This document shows positions 15,990 to 25,835 of a stretch of DNA of 54,871 nt, piece by piece. Location of the stretch: positions 1 through 54,871 of the forward strand of contig JBNGDW010000001.1 of the NCBI GenBank assembly GCA_049975325.1, given 5' to 3'. This DNA comes from JBNGDW01 sp049975325 (lineage in GTDB: Bacteria; Cloacimonadota; Cloacimonadia; JGIOTU-2; JBNGDW01). A model generated the notes under the pieces. The model had not been told where the DNA came from, made no database searches, and saw only the letters and a list, made by a program, of their open reading frames with translations. Numbering within the stretch: position 1 is the stretch's first letter; every line of letters starts with the position of its first letter. Position numbers and translations under genes: made by a program.

Positions 15990-18900
15990 ATGCTTAAGAA
16001 AACAAATATTCTATTTATCGAAGGCTCCAGGCATGATTATATTTTAATAAAACAAACCCTACAACATTCAGATAAAATAAAATGTATTATTCATCAGGTC
16101 TCAGATGGGGAAAAGGCAATAAAACTCCTTAAAACTGATAAATCCTATGATCTTATAATTCTTGATTATGAATTGTCGGGGAAAAACGGCTTGGAAGTAT
16201 TGCAGAAGATAAAAAATACCGATATAGATATACCTGTACTCTTCATTGCTGCATCTGACAACGAACCCGTGGCTAACCAGTCCTTAACACTGGGAGCCCA
16301 AGAATATCTTATGAAAGATCGACTTGGAAAATTTCTCGATGTGCTACCAAATATGATAAAAAAAATGCGGCAAGAGTGGGAAAGCGGTAAGAAATATAAA
16401 TCTGCGATAGAAAATCTACAGAAAAGCGAAGAACGATATCAGATATTTATCCAGAATAGTTCCGAGGGTATCTGGTGTTTCGAGGCAAAAGAACCCATTC
16501 CTATAAACCTTGAGGAAGACGAGATTATTAATCGTATCTACGCCAACGGTATTCTGGTAGAATGCAACGATACTATGGCACAAATGTATGGATTCAAAAA
16601 AAGAGAAGATATAATTGGCACCCCTCTGAAAAATTTCCTTGTCCCTAATAAACAAAATATTGAATACCTCAAAAATTTTATTCGGCACGATTTTGTCCTG
16701 CGAGATGGAGAATCTTGGGAACCCGATAACACAGGAAAGGTTCATATATATCTTAATAATTTAACAGGAATTATCAAAGATGGCTGCCTGTTACAAGCAT
16801 GGGGAACCCAAAGAGATATAACCTCACAAAAACGGGAACAGCAAATAAGAGAAACCCTTTATAACATATCAAAAGCCCTGATTACGAGTGATTCTTTGGA
16901 AGAGCTTTTTAAGGCTATTCACAAGGAGATTAGCAATATTATTGATACTACAAATTTTTACATTACACTTTATGATGAGAAAAGTAATATTATCACTGCT
17001 CCTTACTATTTTTACCAGACAAAAAATACAGTACCTCCTCCCCAGACATTGAGAAATGGCTTAACCGCCTATGTAATTCGTTCAAAAAAGCCTCTTTACC
17101 TAACAGTAGAAAAAAGAGAACAGTTAATGAAAGAGGGTAAAATAGCACAGGCTGACTGGAAAAGCAAAATCTGGCTCGGGGTACCACTCAAAGTAAAAGA
17201 AAAAGTAATAGGTGCAATAGCTGTGCAAAGCTATACAGATGCGAATGCATACACTGAGGATGACTTAAAACTCATGGAAATGGTATCAGACCAGATAGCA
17301 CTGGCTATATCCCATAAACAGCAAGAGGAAGCGACTAAATTGAGCGAAAAATATTATAAAGATACTATCAACTCTATGGTAGACGCCATCCTTGTCGTAG
17401 ATAAAGATCTAAATATTACCCTCGCTAACGCTCCCCTGCTTAATCTATCTAAAGAATTGGGATTACCCACCAATTTAATGGGAAGAAATTTATTTGAAGC
17501 ATTTCCTTTCCTCTCTGAAAAAGTACAAAAAGAGTACAAACAAATCTTTGCGACACCGAAAACTCTCACTGCTGAGAGAACATACCAAATTAATAATCAG
17601 ACATTCATAATGTATATACAAAAAATCCCCTTTCTTCAAAACGAGAAACCAACGGAAGTGATTACTGTCTTGCGAGACCTTACTAAAGAGCGTGAAATAC
17701 AAACAAGGTATCAAAACCAGCTTCGGAATCTTCTTGATATCGGAATGAGTATCCGCAGTGAACTGGGGCTTAATGAACTTACTCAAAAAGTCTGTAATAT
17801 AATCGTACAATCTCTCGGCTGGCGCCAGGTTATACTCTCATTAAGGGACTACGATAAAGGCACATCCAGACCTGTGGCTATGGCTGGCTACGAGAAAGAA
17901 AAAGTGAGAGAAATGCTCAACTCTTCTCCTGTACCTATTGAAAAAACTGAAAGGTTTCTTCGCGATGAATTCAAAATAAGCAAATCATTTTACATCGATC
18001 ATACACACTGGGAGGAGATACAGGGATACCCGGGAGGTTATATAATAACCCCGGTAAAAGAGCAGACACCAGAAGGATGGCATGAACATGATGTATTGCT
18101 TATACCAATATATGGGAAAGAAAAAATCCTGGGCTTTTTATCTCCAGATAATCCGATAAACGGCAAAAAACCATCTGTAGATGACATACAAGCACTTGAA
18201 ATATTTGCAGATCAGGTAGGAGTGGCTCTTGAAAATGCTCAAATCTATGAAAAATTAGAGCACGCCCAAAGACGACTCCAGGATATTTTAGCAAACATCG
18301 AAGAAATGATATGGGAAATAGATAATGAAGGAAGAATCATCTACTCCAGTAGCATTGCTGAAAAAATCCTTGAATATAAACCAGAAGAGATTATAGGAAA
18401 ATCCTTTTACGAAATTCTTTCTCCAGACAATGGGAAAAGGTTAAAAAAATTGTATAGCCGTATTAAAAGAACAAAACGCTCCTTTAAAGATATTGTCATA
18501 CAAGCCAAAACCAAAAATGGCAAAGAGATTATTTGTTCATTAAGTGGCATCCCTACTATAGACAAGAGAGAAAACCTTACCGGTTATATGGGTAGCGCAC
18601 GGGACATTACTTTAGAAAAAATTGCACAGGATAAATTAAAAGCAAGTGAAGAAAAATACAAAACGCTCATAACAAATGCAGTAGATGGTGTTTATATGCA
18701 TGACTTAGATGGCAATTTTACCCTTGTTAATCCAGCGGTATGTAAAATATTGAGATATTCTGCTAAGGAACTTTTGCATATGAATATCTCTGATATACTT
18801 ACTCCAGAGGGGCTGAGGCTGGCAAAAGAAAAAACAGAATACAAAATAATAACACAGAAACCCACCTCTCCCTATGAACTTTCCATCATCAATAAAGAAG

Positions 18901-21056
18901 GCCTTACCATCCCGGTAGAAATCAACAGCGCTCCGATTATAAAAAACCAAAAAGTGGTAGCAGTACAGGGAATTGTACGAGATATGCGAACACAAAAGCG
19001 TATAGAAAAACAAATCCGTGACTCACTGCGTGTAAAAGAGATGCTCTATAATATCGCAACAGCAGCAGCCACATTAAATACTGTAGAAGAACTTCTTGCT
19101 TTGGTTCGAGAAGAGCTTGGTCGTTTTATAGATGTTACGAACTTTTATGTTGGGCTTCTCGATAAGGAGCACAATATCATAACACTCCCCTATGAAATTG
19201 ATCAAAAAGACAAAATACCCATAATACCTGTGGATACCTCTTTGACAGGTTATGTAGTGAGAACAGGCAAGACATTGGTTGCTAATCAAGACTGTATAAA
19301 TGAGCTGAAACAAAAAGGTGAAATAGAGATAATTGGTGAACCTTCAAAAATCTGGGTTGGTGTCCCCTTAAAACTCGAGAAGGAAGTTATAGGTACGATA
19401 GTTGTCCAGAGTTATACAGCTGAAAATGCATATTCAGAAGAGGATATACGACTTCTTGAATTTGTAGCCAATCAAACAGCTCTCATAATTGACCGAAAGC
19501 AGCAGGATTACGAGCTCCAGAAGACGAAATCACAACTTCAAGACCTTTTTGATAACGCAAATGACATGATCTGGACATCTGATAAAGATAAAAAATTCCT
19601 TATGGTAAATCATTCCTTAGAAACGCTTCTGGGTTATGCCAAAAAGGATCTGCTGGGACAGGATTTCACCGAGATTGTTAAAACAGAAGAGCGGGAGAAA
19701 GCTATCACTGCTTTTCAAAAAGCCATATCAGGGAAACAGTCAGAATCTGAAGTCTCTTTTATGACAAAAGAGGGAGAGGAAAGAACCTTCTGGCTAAAAT
19801 TGCGTCCTCTAAAAGAGGATAATAAAATTGTAGTTGTCCATTGTATAGGCCGGGATATAACAGAATGGCGCCAAGCAGAAGAAGAGCTACGAAAAAAGAA
19901 TGAGGAACTCTTACAAATCCAGAAAATGGAGTCTATCGGCAGACTGACTGGTGGTATTGCACATGATTTTAACAATATGCTTACTGTAATCAATGGTAGA
20001 TGTAGCAACCTCCTCCAAAAGATGCCTACTAACGACCCTTTCCGGCGAGAAGTGGAGAAAATTCTAAATGCAGGGACACAAGCCGCAAATATTACCAATC
20101 AACTCCTTATCTTTGGGCGCAAAAAGGCATGGCAACCGACCAATATTGATGTTAATAAAGTGATAAAAGAAATGTATGATATTCTTCGCCACTTACTTAG
20201 AGAGAATGTTGAAATAGAAACCTATATGCAGGAACAATCAGCAATTGTAAAAAGTGATCCTGCTCAACTGGAACAGGTTATAATGAATCTCTGTATTAAT
20301 GCATCTGACGCAATGCCAGAAGGCGGCAAGTTAACAATAACCACTGAGACTATAAATCTTAATGGTGATTATGCTAAGAGCCATATTGAACGAAAACCAG
20401 GAAAATATCTAAAAATAACAGTTTCAGATACTGGCGTAGGCATGGATGATAATGTTTGTTCCCATATCTTTGAGCCGTTTTATACTACTAAGAAAGGAGG
20501 CGAAAGAACTGGACTCGGATTAACAACCGTATATGCCATTGTACAACAAAGTAATGGCTTTATTAATGCTTATAGCCAGGTTGGGAAAGGCTCTACATTT
20601 GAGGTCTTCCTTCCAATATCACAGGAAGAAATTCCAGAAATGCAAAAGCCTGTGGAATTACAAAAAGAAATTGAATCTCAACATCTCGCCAATGAGACCA
20701 TTCTCCTTGTTGAAGATCAGGATATGGTGAGAGAACTAACATATGAAATATTGGCCGATCGAGGTTATATGGTGCTCCTTGCTCGTACTGGGAATGAGGC
20801 ATACTCGATTTGTCAAAATTACAATGAAGATATAGATTTAATGATTACTGATGTTATAATCCCGGATATGAATGGCTATGAGTTATACCAAAAAGTCTCT
20901 ACTATTCAACCCAAAATGAAAATTCTCTTTATCTCCGGTTACATAGAGGGAGATACTTTGGAAAAAGGAACCGCAGAAAAATTGACTCCTTTCCTGCAAA
21001 AACCATTTTCTCCTCAAAAATTACTTTTAACGGTTCAAAAAATTTTAACCGAATAA
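15990..21056 (+). CDS. Very large hybrid sensor histidine kinase (REC at both ends)
   Basis: A 1688-residue soluble kinase with no clear membrane helix. By eye the domain order is REC (1-125; phosphoacceptor Asp59, Lys109), PAS (about 145-285), GAF (285-448), PAS (452-572), GAF (575-755), PAS (762-880), PAS (888-1005), GAF (1012-1172), PAS (1178-1300), HisKA (about 1312-1380; His1325 in GGIAHDFNNML), HATPase (about 1420-1540; VSDTGVGMDD, ERTGLGLTTVY) and REC (about 1565-1685; Asp1621). The first and third GAF domains are close copies (IWLGVPLKVKEKVIG against IWVGVPLKLEKEVIG), showing internal duplication. The first REC has Glu11 and Asp16 near its acidic pocket and looks less canonical. The signal sensed is unknown. 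No partner regulator is adjacent. Confidence 0.88.
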   Translation: MLKKTNILFIEGSRHDYILIKQTLQHSDKIKCIIHQVSDGEKAIKLLKTDKSYDLIILDYELSGKNGLEVLQKIKNTDIDIPVLFIAASDNEPVANQSLTLGAQEYLMKDRLGKFLDVLPNMIKKMRQEWESGKKYKSAIENLQKSEERYQIFIQNSSEGIWCFEAKEPIPINLEEDEIINRIYANGILVECNDTMAQMYGFKKREDIIGTPLKNFLVPNKQNIEYLKNFIRHDFVLRDGESWEPDNTGKVHIYLNNLTGIIKDGCLLQAWGTQRDITSQKREQQIRETLYNISKALITSDSLEELFKAIHKEISNIIDTTNFYITLYDEKSNIITAPYYFYQTKNTVPPPQTLRNGLTAYVIRSKKPLYLTVEKREQLMKEGKIAQADWKSKIWLGVPLKVKEKVIGAIAVQSYTDANAYTEDDLKLMEMVSDQIALAISHKQQEEATKLSEKYYKDTINSMVDAILVVDKDLNITLANAPLLNLSKELGLPTNLMGRNLFEAFPFLSEKVQKEYKQIFATPKTLTAERTYQINNQTFIMYIQKIPFLQNEKPTEVITVLRDLTKEREIQTRYQNQLRNLLDIGMSIRSELGLNELTQKVCNIIVQSLGWRQVILSLRDYDKGTSRPVAMAGYEKEKVREMLNSSPVPIEKTERFLRDEFKISKSFYIDHTHWEEIQGYPGGYIITPVKEQTPEGWHEHDVLLIPIYGKEKILGFLSPDNPINGKKPSVDDIQALEIFADQVGVALENAQIYEKLEHAQRRLQDILANIEEMIWEIDNEGRIIYSSSIAEKILEYKPEEIIGKSFYEILSPDNGKRLKKLYSRIKRTKRSFKDIVIQAKTKNGKEIICSLSGIPTIDKRENLTGYMGSARDITLEKIAQDKLKASEEKYKTLITNAVDGVYMHDLDGNFTLVNPAVCKILRYSAKELLHMNISDILTPEGLRLAKEKTEYKIITQKPTSPYELSIINKEGLTIPVEINSAPIIKNQKVVAVQGIVRDMRTQKRIEKQIRDSLRVKEMLYNIATAAATLNTVEELLALVREELGRFIDVTNFYVGLLDKEHNIITLPYEIDQKDKIPIIPVDTSLTGYVVRTGKTLVANQDCINELKQKGEIEIIGEPSKIWVGVPLKLEKEVIGTIVVQSYTAENAYSEEDIRLLEFVANQTALIIDRKQQDYELQKTKSQLQDLFDNANDMIWTSDKDKKFLMVNHSLETLLGYAKKDLLGQDFTEIVKTEEREKAITAFQKAISGKQSESEVSFMTKEGEERTFWLKLRPLKEDNKIVVVHCIGRDITEWRQAEEELRKKNEELLQIQKMESIGRLTGGIAHDFNNMLTVINGRCSNLLQKMPTNDPFRREVEKILNAGTQAANITNQLLIFGRKKAWQPTNIDVNKVIKEMYDILRHLLRENVEIETYMQEQSAIVKSDPAQLEQVIMNLCINASDAMPEGGKLTITTETINLNGDYAKSHIERKPGKYLKITVSDTGVGMDDNVCSHIFEPFYTTKKGGERTGLGLTTVYAIVQQSNGFINAYSQVGKGSTFEVFLPISQEEIPEMQKPVELQKEIESQHLANETILLVEDQDMVRELTYEILADRGYMVLLARTGNEAYSICQNYNEDIDLMITDVIIPDMNGYELYQKVSTIQPKMKILFISGYIEGDTLEKGTAEKLTPFLQKPFSPQKLLLTVQKILTE

Positions 21057-21172
21057 ACATACAACAATCAATCTTCGAGAAGTCATCCTTTACATTGGCA
21101 AAAGAGTAGAAGATTTTCTTGACATAACATATCCCTTCAAAACTTCTTCTGAAAATTCAGATTGGTGGGTAA

Positions 21173-22429
21173 ATGGCTCTTATACCAAATATTCTTAAAT
21201 GGCTTCAGGGGGCTGCGGAAAGCCATATTCTCTTTGCAATAGGAATCCTCCTGATCGCTGGTTATCTGTTTGGGAAATTGGCTGAAAAGGTCAGGCTGCC
21301 AGCAATTACAGGTTATATTATTGCAGGGATACTTCTGGGTGAATCTATCGGATCGGTTATTGGATTATACATTGTAGAATCATTACGCCCTATTACAGAG
21401 GTTGCACTGGGTATTATCGCTTTAGCTATAGGTGCTGAATTTTCCAGAGCAAAGTTGAAAATAATGGGTAAAAGCATTTTTATTATAACTGTTTCTCAAA
21501 TTATTCTCACCTTTGTTTTAGTAAGTATCGCCCTGATAATTACTGGTTTTAATCCTGAGTTTGCACTCATCCTTGGGGCTATAGCCACTGCAACTGCACC
21601 GGCAGCCACAGTTGTCGTGGTCCAGAGCTTACGGGCTCGTGGAAAATTTGTAGATTATCTATACGGACTTGTGGCACTTGATGATGCAGGGTCTGTAATC
21701 ATTTTTTCTATTGTGCTTGCATTTGTAGGTACTCTCATATCAAGAGCAAATGGGGTTGCAGCTTCTACTCTGAGTATGATTTTGCAGGGTTTTGGAGAAG
21801 TTCTGCTCTCACTTGTTGTGGGTTTTATAGGGGGATATATTCTCCATAAAATTACCTATAAGAAACAAAATACCAGTGAAATAATGATTTTCTCTTTAGG
21901 GATAATATTTCTCCTTATAGGACTTGCACATCCGCTTCACCTTTCACCTCTGCTAACAAATATGATGGTTGGTGCCACAGTAGTAAACCTTTCGCCAAGG
22001 AATGAGAGAATCTCTCGCATATTAGAGCCACTCACTCCCCCAATCTATGCTGCATTCTTTGCAATTGCGGGCACAGAGCTTCAGCTTGGTGTATTCGCAC
22101 AACCGGGAATTCTGCTTTTTGGCATAGTATTTGTTATCGCAAGAATTATTGGGAAATATTTTGGGGTTTACCTCGGTGCATTAGGCATGCGCGAAGATAG
22201 AAATATCCGAAATTATTTAGGGGCTTGTATGTTTCCTCAAGCAGGTGTAGCAATAGGTCTTGTATTGATGGTCCAAGCCTCTCCTATTATTATGCAAATC
22301 TCTGAAGAACTTAAACTCCTTGCCGTCACAATGGTGAATATTGTACTCTTCTCTGTATTTGTAAATGAACTGATTGGTCCCTCCCTATCAAAATGGGGAA
22401 TTATAAAAGGTGCAAAATTAGAGGAATAA
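21173..22429 (+). CDS. CPA2-family cation/proton antiporter
   Basis: A 418-residue polytopic inner-membrane protein of the Na+/H+ (KefB/NapA-like) exchanger family, with about 12 hydrophobic segments. Family marks are RLPAITGYIIAGILLG near the N-terminus, ATATAPAATV (about 138-147), and the paired aspartates VALDDAGS (Asp170-Asp171), which mark electrogenic CPA2 exchangers. There is no C-terminal TrkA-N/RCK domain, so it is the short form. It probably handles Na+ or K+ against H+, which would fit the Na+-pumping decarboxylase at 44081-47720, though that link is inference. The gap to the upstream kinase is 116 bp; waaA follows after 20 bp. Confidence 0.88.
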   Translation: MALIPNILKWLQGAAESHILFAIGILLIAGYLFGKLAEKVRLPAITGYIIAGILLGESIGSVIGLYIVESLRPITEVALGIIALAIGAEFSRAKLKIMGKSIFIITVSQIILTFVLVSIALIITGFNPEFALILGAIATATAPAATVVVVQSLRARGKFVDYLYGLVALDDAGSVIIFSIVLAFVGTLISRANGVAASTLSMILQGFGEVLLSLVVGFIGGYILHKITYKKQNTSEIMIFSLGIIFLLIGLAHPLHLSPLLTNMMVGATVVNLSPRNERISRILEPLTPPIYAAFFAIAGTELQLGVFAQPGILLFGIVFVIARIIGKYFGVYLGALGMREDRNIRNYLGACMFPQAGVAIGLVLMVQASPIIMQISEELKLLAVTMVNIVLFSVFVNELIGPSLSKWGIIKGAKLEE

Positions 22430-22449
22430 TCGTCGATATTCTATAAATT

Positions 22450-23697
22450 ATGCTCATCTACCAATTTTTCATTTCACTAATCTCTATTTGTCTTACCCCT
22501 GTATTTATCGTTCTTTTACTCACCCGCAAGGATGTATGGATATGGCGGTTGGGCATTGAAACACCTACTCACTACAATAAAAGGAAAATATGGCTTCATG
22601 CTGCATCTGTTGGTGAAATAAATGCAATTAAGTCTTTGATTGGACGGATATTTGAACATCATCCAGATATCGCAATCTATCTTTCTACAATGACGGAAAC
22701 AGGCTTTGCTCAAGCAAAAAATATCGCCAGAGATTCAAAGGGAAAGGTTATCCCGTTTATCTTACCTATTGATACGCCGTGGACAGTTAAACGAACTTTA
22801 CGCACGATCCAACCAGATATTCTTTTGATAACAGAAACAGAGATATGGCCAAATCTTATATATTTTGTAAAAAGGCAGGGCGCACCTATACTTCTGATAA
22901 ATGCTCGCCTTTCTGAAAAATCACTGGCAAGATATAAGAAATTTAAACGATTCTTTTCTTATATCATCAGCTTAATAGATATCATTTCTACCCAATCTGA
23001 GATTGATAAGAGACGATTTGCAGAATTTGGCCATTCTCATATCAGGGTGGATGGAAATCTTAAATTTGCAATCTCTTTACCACAACTTGATGTAAATCAG
23101 ATACGAAAAGTATGGAAGGTACAAGCCCCCTTTGTCATTACATTCGGTAGCAGCAGACCAGGAGAAGAAGAGCTGGCAGTCAAGCTTCACTCCTTTCTTA
23201 AATTTCATAAGATAGAACACCAGATTGTCCTTGCTCCGCGTCACCTCAAAAGATTACCGAAAGTAGAGAACCTTCTCCTCTCTCATCAGATAAATTACGC
23301 TAAATTGTCGAATTTGCAGTCTCACAACTGTTATTCTATTCTTCTGCTTGATAGGATGGGAGAGTTAACTCGAGCATATTCAATTGCGGATATTGCTATA
23401 ATTGGTGGTAGTTTCTATGATTTTGGTGGACATAATCCCCTCGAAGCCGCCTACTTCGGCAAGCCAACCCTCATGGGACCGTTTCACAAAAGCTGCCAAA
23501 AAAGCGTTGAAATACTAAGAGAGCATGATGCAATTGAGATTGTCGATAAGAAAGAATTAAACGAAAAAGTTCTCTTCCTATATCGCAATCCAGAATACAG
23601 AGATAAAATGGGCAAAAAAGCAAAGATGGTAATGGAGCAGAACAGCTCCTCGCTTGAGAAAATCCTCAACCTCATTTTCAGGAATGTTAAATTGTAA
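22450..23697 (+). CDS. waaA: 3-deoxy-D-manno-octulosonic acid (Kdo) transferase
   Basis: This 415-residue GT30 enzyme transfers Kdo from CMP-Kdo to lipid A on the inner face of the inner membrane. It has an N-terminal membrane anchor (about 3-24), then HAASVGEINA with the conserved catalytic Glu56, TETEIWPNLI (about 135-144), and the C-terminal nucleotide-sugar site IIGGSFYDFGGHNPLEAAYFGKP (start near 318). Length is usual. Together with lpxB and the DUF374 gene at 36687-38430 it shows the cell makes a Kdo-lipid A type outer membrane. It lies 20 bp after the antiporter gene; the pair may be one transcript. Confidence 0.93.
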   Translation: MLIYQFFISLISICLTPVFIVLLLTRKDVWIWRLGIETPTHYNKRKIWLHAASVGEINAIKSLIGRIFEHHPDIAIYLSTMTETGFAQAKNIARDSKGKVIPFILPIDTPWTVKRTLRTIQPDILLITETEIWPNLIYFVKRQGAPILLINARLSEKSLARYKKFKRFFSYIISLIDIISTQSEIDKRRFAEFGHSHIRVDGNLKFAISLPQLDVNQIRKVWKVQAPFVITFGSSRPGEEELAVKLHSFLKFHKIEHQIVLAPRHLKRLPKVENLLLSHQINYAKLSNLQSHNCYSILLLDRMGELTRAYSIADIAIIGGSFYDFGGHNPLEAAYFGKPTLMGPFHKSCQKSVEILREHDAIEIVDKKELNEKVLFLYRNPEYRDKMGKKAKMVMEQNSSSLEKILNLIFRNVKL

Positions 23698-23744
23698 ATT
23701 GAAAATTTAAAAATAGGTAGTAAACCAGCTTCACAGTAAAATCT

Positions 23745-23773
23745 TTGACATTAAATTTTGAAACGCTTAATTG
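23745..23773 (+). promoter_or_regulatory. Possible sigma-70-like promoter
   Basis: A perfect TTGACA (23745-23750) is followed after 17 bases by TAATTG (23768-23773), a moderate -10. It lies in the 151 bp gap before the radical SAM gene at 23849. Promoter consensus is not established for this group, so this is only a candidate. Confidence 0.3.
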
Positions 23774-23848
23774 AGTGATTTAAATTGGACAGGATTTGAA
23801 AAATTAACAAAAATTATTCTTATATAAGGCACGGAACAAAGAGAAGTT

Positions 23849-24844
23849 ATGATAAAGGCTAAATTTTATAAGAAATTGGGAAATGGTAAAATAAAGTGTG
23901 AGCTCTGTCCGCAATCATGTGTAATTCCGGAAGGTAAAACAGGTATATGCTTTGGCAGAAAAAATATTGACGGTGAGCTTTATGCCATAAATTATGGCAA
24001 AACTATTTCTATCTCGATGGATCCGATTGAGAAAAAACCTCTCTATCACTGGTATCCTGGTAAGGATATCCTCTCTATCGGTCCAAATGGCTGCAATCTA
24101 AGATGCAAATTCTGTCAGAACTATCATATTTCCCAGAAGATCAGCCCAACAAAAGAAATTACTCCTCAAGAACTATTAGAATACTGTTTGCAAACAAACT
24201 CTATCGGAGTGGCATACACATATACAGAGCCGCTTATCTGGTATGAATTCATTCAGGACTCAGGCACGCTTTTGCACCAGTATAATAAAAAAGTTGTGCT
24301 GGTAACAAATGGATATATCAATGAACCTCCATTGAGAGAAATTCTGCCTATCGTGGACGCGATGAATATAGACCTCAAGGCTTTCAATGACGAATTTTAC
24401 AGAAAATACTGTGCTGGAGACATCGAAACCGTAAAAAATACTATCAGAATATCAGCCTCACATACGCATATCGAAGTAACAAACCTGATTATTCCTGGCT
24501 TGAATGATAGTGAAGCAGAGATTGAAAGGCTGACAGAATTTATTGCAGAAATTGATGATGAAATACCCTTACACCTTTCCCGATATTTTCCAGTGTATAA
24601 ATTTGATCACCCTCCAACACCAGCGAGCACATTGGAAAGAGCGTATCAAATAGCAAAGAAAAGATTAAAATATGTTTATGTAGGCAATATTAACCTCCCC
24701 AGAATGTCTGATACATATTGTCCAAATTGCAACACACATCTGATTCGGCGAGCTGGATTTTATACCGAGATACTTAATGTTAACGAAGAAAATCGCTGTA
24801 CAAGCTGCAACTACTGCATAAAGGGAGTACATTTATTTGAATAG
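23849..24844 (+). CDS. amrS: AmrS-like radical SAM enzyme (AmmeMemoRadiSam family)
   Basis: This 331-residue protein has the radical SAM cysteine motif GCNLRCKFCQNYH (Cys82, Cys86, Cys89). It also has the N-terminal cysteine set of this family (CELCPQSC, TGICFGRKN) and the typical DPIEKKPLYHWYPG stretch. Downstream it has VTNGYI, MNIDLKAF, and a C-terminal cysteine cluster (YCPNCN, CTSCNYC). This is the PflA-like family placed with AMMECR1 and Memo proteins in the AmmeMemoRadiSam system, whose substrate is not settled. Neither partner is in the window. Its 3' end overlaps the next gene by 8 bp. The symbol is given by family similarity only. Confidence 0.85.
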   Translation: MIKAKFYKKLGNGKIKCELCPQSCVIPEGKTGICFGRKNIDGELYAINYGKTISISMDPIEKKPLYHWYPGKDILSIGPNGCNLRCKFCQNYHISQKISPTKEITPQELLEYCLQTNSIGVAYTYTEPLIWYEFIQDSGTLLHQYNKKVVLVTNGYINEPPLREILPIVDAMNIDLKAFNDEFYRKYCAGDIETVKNTIRISASHTHIEVTNLIIPGLNDSEAEIERLTEFIAEIDDEIPLHLSRYFPVYKFDHPPTPASTLERAYQIAKKRLKYVYVGNINLPRMSDTYCPNCNTHLIRRAGFYTEILNVNEENRCTSCNYCIKGVHLFE

Positions 24845-25220
24845 TAGTAAATGGCTGAAACGTCACCTTACGAAAGCTGATATAGCTCTGATTGGTATAG
24901 TGGTAGTAGTAGCCTTGGCCTCAAGTACTATTATTATTTCTGGCAGTCCGAACAATTCTATATCCGCAATTTGTGAGATTGATGGAAAAGTTGTAAAAAG
25001 AATCGAATTAAATACGGAACAAATAGTCGATCTACAAAACGGTATGAAGTTGGAAATTATGCCAGGCAAGATTCGTGTAGTACAATCTGATTGCCCAAAT
25101 CAGATATGCGTGAGTCATGGCTGGGTAAAAGGACCTCATGATGTTATTGTTTGCGTGCCTAATAAAACGATTATTTATCTTGAGCAGCAAGAAGACTCGA
25201 TCGATTTTATTACCAGATGA
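24837..25220 (+). CDS. NusG domain II-containing membrane protein
   Basis: A 127-residue protein with an N-terminal membrane helix (about 16-35) and an extracytoplasmic NusG domain II-like beta domain. The domain signature is clear: EIMPGKIRVVQSDCPNQICV followed by HGWVKGPHDVIVCVPNK. The start is a TTG at 24837 with GGGAG 9 bases upstream, overlapping the end of the radical SAM gene; no nearby in-frame ATG fits. In many bacteria this family sits directly before the Gx-transporter-like gene, as here. The molecular function is unknown. Confidence 0.82.
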   Translation: MNSSKWLKRHLTKADIALIGIVVVVALASSTIIISGSPNNSISAICEIDGKVVKRIELNTEQIVDLQNGMKLEIMPGKIRVVQSDCPNQICVSHGWVKGPHDVIVCVPNKTIIYLEQQEDSIDFITR

Positions 25221-25290
25221 ATTCCAAATATAAAAATTATGCAGACGGGATTAAAATAATGTCATTGAATAGCTACAATGAGACATTGGT

Positions 25291-25806
25291 ATGAAATACA
25301 ATAAGGTATTGATTTTAGCAGCCTGCTCGGTTATGGCAGTCTTGCTTTTCATGCTGGAAAACATTTTACCAAAGCCATTCCCTTTCTTCAGGATAGGACT
25401 TGCGAATGTATTTATATTGCTTATATTGGTTAACATGGATTTTAAATCTGCGATTATAATTGCATTAACTAAAGTTGTTCTTGGCAACCTGTTTTCTGGT
25501 TTACTTTTTACCCCTATTGTGTTACTTTCTCTTCTGGGCAGTGTGGCTGCATGTATCATAATGTATATCGGAATAAAGGCAAGGCTTGGTTTGAGTTTAG
25601 TCGGTCTTAGTATTCTGGGAGCAGTATTTCATAACTTGGTACAGCTAACCGTAGCATATTTTATTCTAATAAAAAGTGTAAGACTGTTCTCACTTGTACC
25701 TGTGATGCTGGTGCTGGCATTGATTACAGGAATTATTACAGGTAGTATCGCCTCACTTTTAAAAGATAAATTTATCTTGGTTGCAGCCCCTAAGGTAGCG
25801 AAATAA
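25291..25806 (+). CDS. Gx transporter family protein (HepS component I-like)
   Basis: A 171-residue polytopic membrane protein with five or six hydrophobic segments. LENILPKPFPFFRIGLANVF (about 24-43) and GAVFHNLVQL (about 110-119) are typical of the Gx_transp / former 'heptaprenyl diphosphate synthase component I' family, related to ECF-type substrate-binding units. The substrate is unknown; older annotation as an isoprenoid enzyme is probably wrong. It follows the NusG-II gene by 70 bp, a pairing seen widely, and precedes PBP1a by 29 bp. Confidence 0.82.
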   Translation: MKYNKVLILAACSVMAVLLFMLENILPKPFPFFRIGLANVFILLILVNMDFKSAIIIALTKVVLGNLFSGLLFTPIVLLSLLGSVAACIIMYIGIKARLGLSLVGLSILGAVFHNLVQLTVAYFILIKSVRLFSLVPVMLVLALITGIITGSIASLLKDKFILVAAPKVAK

Positions 25807-25835
25807 TGATTTGAAGTATATCGGAATTAAAAATT

